From NCBI RefSeq assembly GCF_019266065.1, contig NZ_LPNR01000076.1:1-44031 (forward strand): a stretch of 44,031 bases of DNA, given 5' to 3'. A program made the translations under genes and the position numbers. Position 1 is the first letter of the stretch, and each line of letters starts with the position of its first letter. Below the pieces are notes generated by a model, which was given only the letters and a program-made list of their open reading frames with translations, was not told the origin of the DNA and did no database searches. The stretch is from Nocardia sp. MH4. Its GTDB lineage: Bacteria > Actinomycetota > Actinomycetes > Mycobacteriales > Mycobacteriaceae. This document shows, in pieces, positions 8,773 to 15,928 of the stretch.

Positions 8773-10136
8773 ACGCGAAGCCACGCAAGCAAGTCCATCT
8801 CGCCGCGCACTTCCCCGGCGTCAACAACACCACCGTGTGGGCCGATCCGGCGTCGAAGTCGCAGGTCGATTTCGCCTCGTTCGAGCACCTGGCGCGCACC
8901 GCCGAACGCGGTCTGTTCGACTTCTTCTTCCTCGCCGAGGGGCTGCGGCTGCGCGAACACCGCGGGCGCATCCACGATCTGGACGTGGTGGGCAGGCCGG
9001 ACACCTTGACCGTGCTCAACGCCGTCGCGGCGGTCACCGATAGGCTCGGCCTCGCCGGGACCATCAACAGCACCTACAACGAGCCGTTCGAGCTGGCCAA
9101 GCAGTTCGCCTCGCTGGATCACCTCTCCGGCGGCCGCGCCGCCTGGAACGTCGTCACCTCCTCCGACGCGTTCACCGGCGAGAACTTCCGCCGCGGTGGC
9201 TATCTGGACCACAGCGACCGCTACCGCCGCGCCGCCGAGGTGGTCGAGGCGACGAAGACACTGTGGGACAGCTGGCCCGCCGACGCCCTCGTGATCGACC
9301 GGGAGCGCGGCGTCTTCGCCCACGAGGTCCCCACCACGGCCGTCCGCAGCAGCCAGTTCGACATCGAGGCGCCGTTCGTGCTGCCACCGAGCCCGCAGGG
9401 TCATCCGGTGCTGTTGCAGGCGGGCGATTCCGACGAGGGCCGCGAATTCGGCGCCAAGGCCGCCGATGCCATCTTCACCGTGCACGGCACCCTCGAGGCG
9501 GGGCAGGCGTTCTACGCCGACATCAAGGGCAGGCTGGCGAAATACGGCCGCTCCCACGACGAACTGCTGGTGTTCCCGGCGGCGACGTTCGTGCTCGGCG
9601 ACACCGAGGCCGAGGCGCACGAGCGGGCCAGGCACATCCGTTACCAGCAGGTGAGCCCGCAGACCGCCATCGCCTTCCTCGAACAGGTCTGGGGCCGCGA
9701 CCTGTCCGGCTACGACCCCGACGGTCCGCTGCCCGACATCGAGCCCGACACCACGACCGAGATCACCCGCGGCCGGGTGCGGCACGCGAAAGATCCACTG
9801 GCCGTGGCGAAGGCGTGGCGCGCGCAGGCCGAGGCCGCGAACCTGAGCATCCGCGAGCTCATCATCGAGGTCACCACGCGCCAGCAGTTCATCGGCACCC
9901 CGGTCCAGGTCGCCGAGCAGATCGACCACTACGTGCAGTCCGACGCCGCCGACGGATTCATCCTCGTCCCGCACCTCACCCCCGCCGGGCTCGACGAGTT
10001 CGTCGACCGGGTGGTGCCGGAATTGCAGGAACGCGGCAGTTTCCGCACCGCCTACACCGGCACCACGCTGCGCGACCACCTCGGTCTGCGTCATCCCCAC
10101 CACCACACCGTCGCCGAAGGAGCACGCGCGTCATGA
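8769..10136 (+). CDS. NtaA/DmoA-family FMN-dependent monooxygenase
   Basis: The 455-residue protein has the layout of the NtaA/SnaA/DszA/DmoA branch of luciferase-like monooxygenases: VHLAAHFPGVNNTTVWADPA at the N-terminus, LARTAERGLFDFFFLAEGL, INSTYNEPFELAKQFASLDH, and the diagnostic SGGRAAWNVVTSSD and FRRGGYLDHSDRY. Known members act on nitrilotriacetate, dibenzothiophene sulfone and dimethyl sulfide, taking FMNH2 from a separate reductase. C-S or C-N bond oxidation is therefore the likely chemistry; the substrate is not readable from the sequence. It starts at GTG 8769 inside a 4-bp GTGA overlap and ends in an ATGA overlap with the DUF1684 gene. Confidence 0.9.
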   Translation: MNAKPRKQVHLAAHFPGVNNTTVWADPASKSQVDFASFEHLARTAERGLFDFFFLAEGLRLREHRGRIHDLDVVGRPDTLTVLNAVAAVTDRLGLAGTINSTYNEPFELAKQFASLDHLSGGRAAWNVVTSSDAFTGENFRRGGYLDHSDRYRRAAEVVEATKTLWDSWPADALVIDRERGVFAHEVPTTAVRSSQFDIEAPFVLPPSPQGHPVLLQAGDSDEGREFGAKAADAIFTVHGTLEAGQAFYADIKGRLAKYGRSHDELLVFPAATFVLGDTEAEAHERARHIRYQQVSPQTAIAFLEQVWGRDLSGYDPDGPLPDIEPDTTTEITRGRVRHAKDPLAVAKAWRAQAEAANLSIRELIIEVTTRQQFIGTPVQVAEQIDHYVQSDAADGFILVPHLTPAGLDEFVDRVVPELQERGSFRTAYTGTTLRDHLGLRHPHHHTVAEGARAS

Positions 10137-10942
10137 CGATCACCGTCGATACCACCAGCACCGCAACCACGTTCACCGACGACTGGCACCGCTGGCACAA
10201 CGCCCGCGAGGACGGCCTGCGCGACCCGCTGGGCTGGCTCAGCCTCGCCGGACTGCACTGGCTCACCGACAGCCCCGAGCGCATCGACGGCCTGCCGGGC
10301 ACCTGGTGGGTGACCGACGGGAAGGTGTTCATCACCGCCCAGCCCGCCGACCGGCTCGACGTCGACGGCGAGCGGATCGGCGGCGTGCAGATCTTGGTCC
10401 CGGCCGAGGGCGCGCCCGGGCTGAGCGTGTTCAACGAGGAGCGGGTCTTCGAGGTGATCCGGCGCTCCGGGCAGTTCGCGGTGCGGGTGCACGACCCGGC
10501 CGCGCCGACGCTGGCCGCGTTCACCGGCGTGCCCGCCTACCCGGCCGATCCGCGCTGGGTCGTCACCGGGCGGTTCACCCCGTTCGACAGCGCGCGCACC
10601 GTCACCACCGGCGCGGTCGTCGACGGACTCGAACACCACCACAGTGCCGCGGGCACCATCGAATTCCGGATCGGTGACACGACCGAGACCCTGGTCGCCT
10701 TCGGCACCCCCGCCGATCTGAAGGTGCTGTTCACCGACGCCACCAGCGGTGTCACCACCTACCCCGCGGCACGGTCGCTGGCGATCGGGGCGGTCGAGGC
10801 CGACGGGACCGTGACGCTGGACTTCAACCGAGCGGTCAACCTGCCGTGCGCCTTCAGCGACTTCGCGACGTGCCCGGTCGCGCCGGCCGAGAACCGGCTG
10901 CGGGTGGCGATCGAAGCGGGAGAACAGGATCCGACGCTGTGA
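10133..10942 (+). CDS. DUF1684 protein
   Basis: The 269-residue protein matches the DUF1684 pattern: an N-terminal WHNAREDGLRDPLGWLSLAG, a middle WVVTGRFTPFD, and the strongly conserved C-terminal NLPCAFSDFATCPVAPAENR followed by a basic residue and hydrophobics. No signal peptide or membrane segment is seen, so it is probably cytoplasmic. The biochemical function of the family is not known to me. DUF1684 genes often sit beside peptide-type ABC importers and LLM enzymes, as here. With ATGA and GTGA overlaps on both sides it is an integral part of the operon. The two conserved cysteines in the C-terminal motif may be structural or bind metal (inference). Confidence 0.88.
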   Translation: MTITVDTTSTATTFTDDWHRWHNAREDGLRDPLGWLSLAGLHWLTDSPERIDGLPGTWWVTDGKVFITAQPADRLDVDGERIGGVQILVPAEGAPGLSVFNEERVFEVIRRSGQFAVRVHDPAAPTLAAFTGVPAYPADPRWVVTGRFTPFDSARTVTTGAVVDGLEHHHSAAGTIEFRIGDTTETLVAFGTPADLKVLFTDATSGVTTYPAARSLAIGAVEADGTVTLDFNRAVNLPCAFSDFATCPVAPAENRLRVAIEAGEQDPTL

Positions 10943-12090
10943 CCGTTCCGCTGTCGATCCTCGACCTCTCGCCGATCAGCGCCGGGTCCTCCGCCGCGCA
11001 GGCCGTGCGCAACACCATCGAGCTGGCCCGGCGGGCCGAACAGTGGGGTTACCACCGGTATTGGCTGGCCGAGCACCACTTCGTGTCGGTGGCCAGTTCG
11101 TCGTCACTGACGCTGCTCGGGCTCGTCGCGGCCGCGACCTCCCGGATCCGGGTCGGCACCGGCGCGGTACAGGTGGGCCACCACACCTCGGCTTCGATCG
11201 TCGAGTCGTTCGGCACCGTCGACGCGGTGGCGCCGGGCCGGCTGGATGTGGGGTTGGGCCGGTCGGGACATCGGCGCAGCCAGTTCGGGGCCGAGACCTC
11301 GACCACCAAGGGCGGGCGGCCGGTGCTCGACGCCCTCGTCGGGCGCACCGAGATCCGCGACGGCGTGGTGGTGCCACCGCCGTTCGATCCGCGCGGGATC
11401 ACCGACCGGTCCAAGTTCGCCGCCTCGCTCGAGGCCTTGCAGCAGCCCGGCGCGCAGGCGCAGGACTTCCCCGAGCAGGTCGCCGACGTGCAGGCCCTGC
11501 TCGAGGGAAGCTATATCGGCTCCAATGACGTAGCGCTGCACGCTGTTCCCGGCGAGGGAGCCGAGGTGGAGCTGTGGCTGTTCGGCAGCACCGCCGGGGA
11601 GAGCGCGGAACTGGCGGGTCGCCTCGGCCTGCCGTTCGCCGCCGCCTACCACGTCGCCCCCGGCACCGCGCTGGACGCGGTCGAGGCGTACCGGGCGGCG
11701 TTCCGGCCCTCGGCCACCCTCGCCGAACCCCACGTGATCGTCTCCGCCGACGTGGTCGTGGCCGCCGACGAGGACACCGCCCGCCACCACGCGAGCACCT
11801 ACGGCCACTGGGTGCACAGCATCCGCAGCGGTTCCGGCGCCTGCGAATACCTCGACCCCGACACCGCCGCCCCCCTCACCCCCGACCAGCTCCGCCTCGT
11901 CGAGGACCGCCTGGCCGCCCAGATCGTCGGCACCCCCGACACCGTCACCGAGCGTCTCCGGGCCCTGGCCGAGCTCACCGACGCCAGCGAACTCCTGATC
12001 ACCACCATCACCCACCACCACACCGACCGCTTGGAATCCCACCGCCTCCTGGCCGACGCCTGGGGGTTACGCACCGCCCGCGCCGCCTGA
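10939..12090 (+). CDS. LLM-class flavin-dependent oxidoreductase (MsnO8-like)
   Basis: This 383-residue protein starts with VPLSILDLSPISAGSSAAQA, typical of the MsnO8/alkanal-monooxygenase-like subgroup. The flavin-site pattern RYWLAEHHFVSVASSSSLTL follows, then RVGTGAVQVGHHTSASIVES and GRLDVGLGRSGHR. The C-terminal IVGTPDTVTERLRALAELTD is also standard. Length is normal, so it is probably active. It is the last gene of the operon, starting at GTG 10939 in a GTGA overlap, and is followed within 6 bp by a strong hairpin. The four LLM genes of the operon come from different subfamilies, so they are more likely to act on different substrates or steps than to be recent duplicates. Confidence 0.85.
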   Translation: MTVPLSILDLSPISAGSSAAQAVRNTIELARRAEQWGYHRYWLAEHHFVSVASSSSLTLLGLVAAATSRIRVGTGAVQVGHHTSASIVESFGTVDAVAPGRLDVGLGRSGHRRSQFGAETSTTKGGRPVLDALVGRTEIRDGVVVPPPFDPRGITDRSKFAASLEALQQPGAQAQDFPEQVADVQALLEGSYIGSNDVALHAVPGEGAEVELWLFGSTAGESAELAGRLGLPFAAAYHVAPGTALDAVEAYRAAFRPSATLAEPHVIVSADVVVAADEDTARHHASTYGHWVHSIRSGSGACEYLDPDTAAPLTPDQLRLVEDRLAAQIVGTPDTVTERLRALAELTDASELLITTITHHHTDRLESHRLLADAWGLRTARAA

Positions 12091-12095
12091 ACTGC

Positions 12096-12132
12096 GAGGG
12101 GCGGCGCCGCGACCACCGCGGCGCCGCCCCTC
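12096..12132. terminator. Strong hairpin terminator, bidirectional
   Basis: A perfect 16-bp stem (12096-12111 with 12117-12132) closes a 5-base loop, accac. It has no T-tract, which is usual for actinobacterial terminators. It sits 6 bp after the last LLM gene and can also serve the convergent pseudogene at 12230. Confidence 0.85.
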
Positions 12133-12229
12133 GTCCATTCACGAAATACGTTGCACCACAACACGGGAGCGGGCCGCCGCACGCGGCTTCCCATACCCGC
12201 CGACCCGAGCTCGGAAAGGTCTACGGGGT

Positions 12230-12739
12230 TCAGTCGAAGAGATCCGCTGTCTCCGCTGCGTCGATCGCGCGTCTCAGCCAAGCATCGAGCTGGTTCAGGT
12301 CTCGGCAACCCTGGATACGTTCCCGCTGGTCGTCGGAGACAGCGAGTCGACGGGTACCGAGGACCGTCAGGATGCTGGCCGCGGTGGCTTCTTCACGGCC
12401 CTCTTCACGGCCCTCTTCGCGGCCTTCTTGTCGGCCCTGCTCGACATACTTACGGGCGATCCGGCCCTGGTATTCGTAGGTCATCGTCATCAATTCCTCC
12501 AACCGTCGGCTGGCCGCCTCGGACAACACCTCATCGACCAGGTCATGGTACATCCGCGCACGCTCGTCATCGGTCTTCGTCAGGCCGACGAGGAGAGCGG
12601 TGAAGACCTCGTCGGAGTGGGGGCCGTTGCCGTGCGCCATGGCTGAGAGGACCGCCCGTTCCGGGGAGGACGCGGCCTCCCTGGTCGCGAATTTCGTGAT
12701 GCGCCAACAGCGTTCGGCGAGTCTGGTGCGCCGCGCCGT
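12230..12739 (-). pseudogene. 5'-truncated Rpn/transposase-like protein remnant
   Basis: From ATG 12640 the frame gives 136 residues, but recognisable family sequence continues upstream without a start codon (CWRITKFATREAASSPERAV then LSAMAHG). The frame stays open to a stop near 12845. Full-length relatives I recall from nocardiae are near 300 residues and share the AVLSAMAHG box, then RARMYHDLVDEVLSEAA, EELMTMTYEYQ, and a repetitive charged linker (here GREEGREEGREE) before an ERIxGCxDLxQLxxWL end. The N-terminal half, which would carry any nuclease-like domain, is missing. I therefore call it a remnant, though the 136-residue frame could still be expressed. The GREE repeat comes from a short direct DNA repeat around 12400-12425. 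Confidence 0.55.
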
Positions 12740-12845
12740 TTGCTGTCCGGAATATCCGGAGTCGAGTCGGCTTGGACGCGGGCGTGTTCGCAGCCCGCAG
12801 GCGCAGCGGAGATCGATCGATTGCCGCTGCCGCGCGGATCTGATC

Positions 12846-12893
12846 TATACGTAGGCGTATATCAGGGGTACGCTCCCTCCATACGCATCCGTA
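12846..12893. promoter_or_regulatory. Twin palindromic operator candidates
   Basis: Two inverted repeats share the form TACG-N4-CGTA. The first (12846-12861) has perfect 6-bp arms, TATACG tagg CGTATA. The second (12882-12893) reads TACG catc CGTA. Their centres are 34 bp apart and an isolated TACG half-site lies between them at 12869-12872. They lie 17-64 bp upstream of the DUF2867 start. This arrangement suits a dimeric repressor such as a TetR-type protein (inference); no regulator gene is adjacent. Confidence 0.6.
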
Positions 12894-12909
12894 CGGAGAG
12901 GGGTTTCTC

Positions 12910-13497
12910 ATGCGAGTTCCGGCAGTGGCGCATACCGGGCGGGGGTGGCGTATCCACGAGATCACGCCGGATTTCGAGGTCGAGGACGTGTGGCGGTTTC
13001 GGACGCCGGGTGGGGCGGCGGGGGACTTTCCGGCGCTGCTCGCGGCGTTGCGGACGGCGCGGGCGTCGGAGTCTTCCGGGGTGAGCGGGGTGTTGTTCGA
13101 GATCCGGTGGAAGCTGGGGGCGGTGCTGGGGTGGGATCGGGAGGCGGCGGGGGCCGGGCGGCGGGTGGCGTCGTTGCGGGATCGGCTGCCCGCCGACCTG
13201 CGGGAACTGCCGCGACCCGACGACGCGGGGAGCCCGTTCACCAGCCTGTACGCGCTCGACGACGAGTACGCGGCCGAGATCGCCAACGGCACCGTGCACG
13301 GGGTGATGCACCTGGGGTGGGTGCCCGACGACGACGGGCCCGGCTACCACCTGCAGATGGCGGTGCTGGTGAAGCCGAACGGGGTGTTCGGGCGCGCCTA
13401 TATGGCCTTCATCAAACCGTTCCGCTACCTGATCGTCTATCCGGCGATGACCAGGAACTGGGAACGCGTGTGGACCGAGCTCGCGCTCACGCGCTGA
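12910..13497 (+). CDS. DUF2867 family protein
   Basis: The 195-residue protein resembles the DUF2867 family: an early RIHEITPDFEVEDVWRFRTP, a middle VLFEIRWKLGAVLGWD, the LYALDDEYAAEIANGTVHGV segment, and the C-terminal FGRAYMAFIKPFRYLIVYPA motif before a final amphipathic helix. Members occur alone or fused to NAD-binding Rossmann domains; the biochemical role is not established as far as I know. ATG 12910 is well placed after GGAGAGGGG (12895-12903). The gene is preceded by twin palindromes, suggesting repressor control, and its last 11 bp overlap the convergent metF-like gene. Confidence 0.8.
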   Translation: MRVPAVAHTGRGWRIHEITPDFEVEDVWRFRTPGGAAGDFPALLAALRTARASESSGVSGVLFEIRWKLGAVLGWDREAAGAGRRVASLRDRLPADLRELPRPDDAGSPFTSLYALDDEYAAEIANGTVHGVMHLGWVPDDDGPGYHLQMAVLVKPNGVFGRAYMAFIKPFRYLIVYPAMTRNWERVWTELALTR

Positions 13498-14488
13498 GCG
13501 GGGCCGCCGTCACGCCGTAACCGAGATTGGTGAGCACCTCGCTGGTCGCCTTCGCGAAGTTGAGGGTGATGAAATGCAGGCAGGGGGCGCCCTCGTCGAT
13601 CAGGCGCTGAGCCATCTCGGTGGCGATCTGGATGCCCTCGGCGCGCACGGCCGCCTTGTCCTCTTCGGGGCCGGTGCCCGCGGCGCGGGTCAGCCGGGCC
13701 AGCACCGACGGCTCCAGCGGACGGCCGCAGAGTTCCTCGGCGCGCTGCACGGTACGCAGCGAGGTGATCGGCATCAGCTCGGGAATGATCGGCTTGGCGC
13801 CCTCGATCGGGTCCATGGCCACCACCCGGTCCCGCAGCCGCAGGTAGTGCTCGACGTCGAAGAACATCTGGGTGATCGAATACTCCGCGCCCGCACGCAG
13901 TTTCGCGGCGAGCTGGCGGGTGTCGTGGTCGAGGTCGGGCGAGCGGTGGTGCCCCTGCGGGAACGAGGCGACACCGACGTGGAAGTCGCCCAGATCGCGC
14001 ACGATGCGCACCAGTTCCTCGGCGTACTCGACGCCCTCGGGATGCTTGCGCCACTCCCCGAGCGGATCGCCCGGCGGGTCACCGCGCAGGACGAGCAGGT
14101 TGCGGATGCCGGAATCGGCGTAGGAGCCGACCAGCGCGCGCAACTCGTCGATGCTGTGACCGACGGCGGTGAGGTGGGCGACCGGGAGCAGGGTGGTCTC
14201 GGTGGCCAGCTCACCGGTGATCCGCACGGTGCGGTCCTTGGTGGAGCCGCCGGCGCCGTAGGTCATCGACACATAGGCCGGGTGCATGCACTCGAACTCG
14301 CGGACCGCGCGCCACAGCCGGGCCTCGCCCGCCGCGTCGCGGGGCGGATTGAACTCCACCGAGAAGGGCACGCCGCTGCCCGAGTGGGCACGCAGGCTCT
14401 GCACCACCGAGGGGGTGTTCGAGACGATCGACTGCTTCCGGGCGGGTCGATCAGGGGTCGAACGTCCCCGTCCATCGTCGAATGTCAC
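13487..14488 (-). CDS. Methylenetetrahydrofolate reductase-like protein (Rv2172c type)
   Basis: The 333-residue protein has MetF family motifs: FSVEFNPPRDAAGEARLW near the start, HPAYVSMTYGAGGSTKDRT, a long LPVAHLTAVGHSIDELRALV stretch, LLVLRGDPPGD, and AEYSITQMFFDVEHYLRLRD. The family reduces 5,10-methylene- to 5-methyl-tetrahydrofolate for methionine synthesis. The position beside the GGPP synthase and mptA matches M. tuberculosis Rv2172c, a divergent MetF relative, so flavin use and activity should not be assumed. Start choice: GTG 14488 lies 6 bp after a TACACT -10 box (14495-14500), which fits leaderless transcription and matches where the family similarity begins; an upstream ATG at 14566 would add 26 unlikely residues. 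Confidence 0.85.
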   Translation of the reverse strand: MTFDDGRGRSTPDRPARKQSIVSNTPSVVQSLRAHSGSGVPFSVEFNPPRDAAGEARLWRAVREFECMHPAYVSMTYGAGGSTKDRTVRITGELATETTLLPVAHLTAVGHSIDELRALVGSYADSGIRNLLVLRGDPPGDPLGEWRKHPEGVEYAEELVRIVRDLGDFHVGVASFPQGHHRSPDLDHDTRQLAAKLRAGAEYSITQMFFDVEHYLRLRDRVVAMDPIEGAKPIIPELMPITSLRTVQRAEELCGRPLEPSVLARLTRAAGTGPEEDKAAVRAEGIQIATEMAQRLIDEGAPCLHFITLNFAKATSEVLTNLGYGVTAAPLSA

Positions 14489-14494
14489 CGGTTC

Positions 14495-14500
14495 AGTGTA
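14495..14500 (-). promoter_or_regulatory. -10 box of the metF-like gene (leaderless)
   Basis: TACACT on the minus strand fits TANNNT and ends 6 bp before the GTG start, so transcription should begin at or next to the start codon. No -35 consensus is evident. Confidence 0.5.
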
Positions 14501-14778
14501 GTGGTGCGCCCCGGCACCGCGGCGCCGACCGGGAATCGACGGCCGCGACCGGCCGAAATCGGGCACGGACCTGCCGCTCGTTCGTCAAGTCCGCTGAACG
14601 CGATCCGCGCGAGGGGCAGACACCGCCGAATCGCCGGGTGTGGGGTCGGTCGCAGCGGCCGTGTGCGCCGACGACACCCCCGCGCCACCCGCGTATTCTG
14701 CGACGGAACGCCGGTGATCGCGCCGCCGCGTGCGATCGACGTCCATCCGCTCGCCCACTTCCGCACCTGGAGGCCACC

Positions 14779-15921
14779 CTGTCCGCCGGAATCGGTACCC
14801 CGCTTTCCCGGTCCGTCGCCGACACCCCGGCTTCGGTCGATCTCGTCACGCTCACGCCGGGCACGCCCGCGTTCGTCGCCGCGGTCGAGCAGGTGCTGGC
14901 CGATTTCTTCGCGTCCCGGCGCGAGATCGTCGAGCCGCTCGGCCCGGTCTTCGTCGACGCCGCCGAGGCGCTGGAACAGTTCGTCATCCGGGGCGGCAAG
15001 CGCACCCGGCCCGGCTTCGCCTGGACCGGCTGGCTCGGCGCGGGCGGCGATCCGGCCGGACCCGACGCGGCCGCGGTGCTCACCGCCTGCTCGGCGCTGG
15101 AACTGGTGCAGGCGTGCGCGCTGGTACACGACGACATCATCGACTCCTCGCAGACCCGGCGCGGCTACCCGACCGTGCACATCGAGTTCGAGGACCGGCA
15201 CCGCGCGGCGGGCTGGCCCGGTGACGGCGCCGAGTACGGCCGCGCCGTCGCCATCCTGATCGGCGATCTCGCCCTGGCCTGGGCCGACGACCTGGTCCAC
15301 GAGGCCGGGCTCGCCCCCGCCGCGCTGGCCCGGTTCGCGCCGGTCTGGGCGCGGATGCGCACCGAGGTGCTGGGCGGGCAGTTGCTCGACATCAACGGCG
15401 AGGCCGGTGGCGACGAATCGGTGGAGGCCGCGCTGCGGATCAACCGGTACAAGACCGCCGCGTACACGATCGAACGCCCCTTGCACCTGGGCGCCGCGCT
15501 GGCCGGAGCCGACGACGCCCTGGTGGCGGCGCTGCGGACCTACGGCACCGACGTCGGCATCGCCTTCCAGCTGCGCGACGACCTGCTCGGGGTGTTCGGC
15601 GACCCCGCCGTCACCGGCAAGCCGTCCGGCGACGACCTGCGCGAAGGCAAGCGCACCGTGCTCATCGCGGAGGCGCTGCGGCGCGCCGAGCCGGCACCGG
15701 CGGCCCTGATCCGCACCGGGCTCGGCACCGATCTCGACGATGCGGCCGTGGACCGGCTGCGCGCGCTGCTCACCGAGCTCGGCGCGGTCGACGAGGTGGA
15801 ACGCCGGATCACCGAGCTCACCGACACCGGCCTGCGCGCCGTGGCGACGAGCAGCGCGACCGCGCAGGCCAAGCAATTACTGCACGACATGGCGCTGGCC
15901 GCCACCCGCCGAACCGCCTGA
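14779..15921 (+). CDS. crtE: Geranylgeranyl diphosphate synthase (polyprenyl synthetase)
   Basis: The protein is a trans-isoprenyl diphosphate synthase making C20 (or similar) precursor for carotenoids. The first Asp-rich motif is LVHDDIIDSSQTRRGYP (D118, D119, D122 from the chosen start), the second is FQLRDDLLGVFGD (from D267), and GGKRTRPGF precedes them. Position corresponds to Rv2173 (idsA2) of M. tuberculosis. No ATG, GTG or TTG lies in frame between 14638 and 14893. The GTG at 14638 is upstream of a TATTCT box at 14694-14699, and the GTG at 14893 would remove the first helix. A CTG at 14779 sits 5 bases after GGAGG (14769-14773), so I take CTG as start (380 residues). It is followed after 7 bp by crtI. 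Confidence 0.88.
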   Translation: MSAGIGTPLSRSVADTPASVDLVTLTPGTPAFVAAVEQVLADFFASRREIVEPLGPVFVDAAEALEQFVIRGGKRTRPGFAWTGWLGAGGDPAGPDAAAVLTACSALELVQACALVHDDIIDSSQTRRGYPTVHIEFEDRHRAAGWPGDGAEYGRAVAILIGDLALAWADDLVHEAGLAPAALARFAPVWARMRTEVLGGQLLDINGEAGGDESVEAALRINRYKTAAYTIERPLHLGAALAGADDALVAALRTYGTDVGIAFQLRDDLLGVFGDPAVTGKPSGDDLREGKRTVLIAEALRRAEPAPAALIRTGLGTDLDDAAVDRLRALLTELGAVDEVERRITELTDTGLRAVATSSATAQAKQLLHDMALAATRRTA

Positions 15922-15928
15922 GCCCGCC

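Noticed and set aside
12910..13497. MetF partner or folate gene
   Set aside because: The gene only converges with the metF-like gene; its motifs are those of DUF2867, not of folate enzymes.
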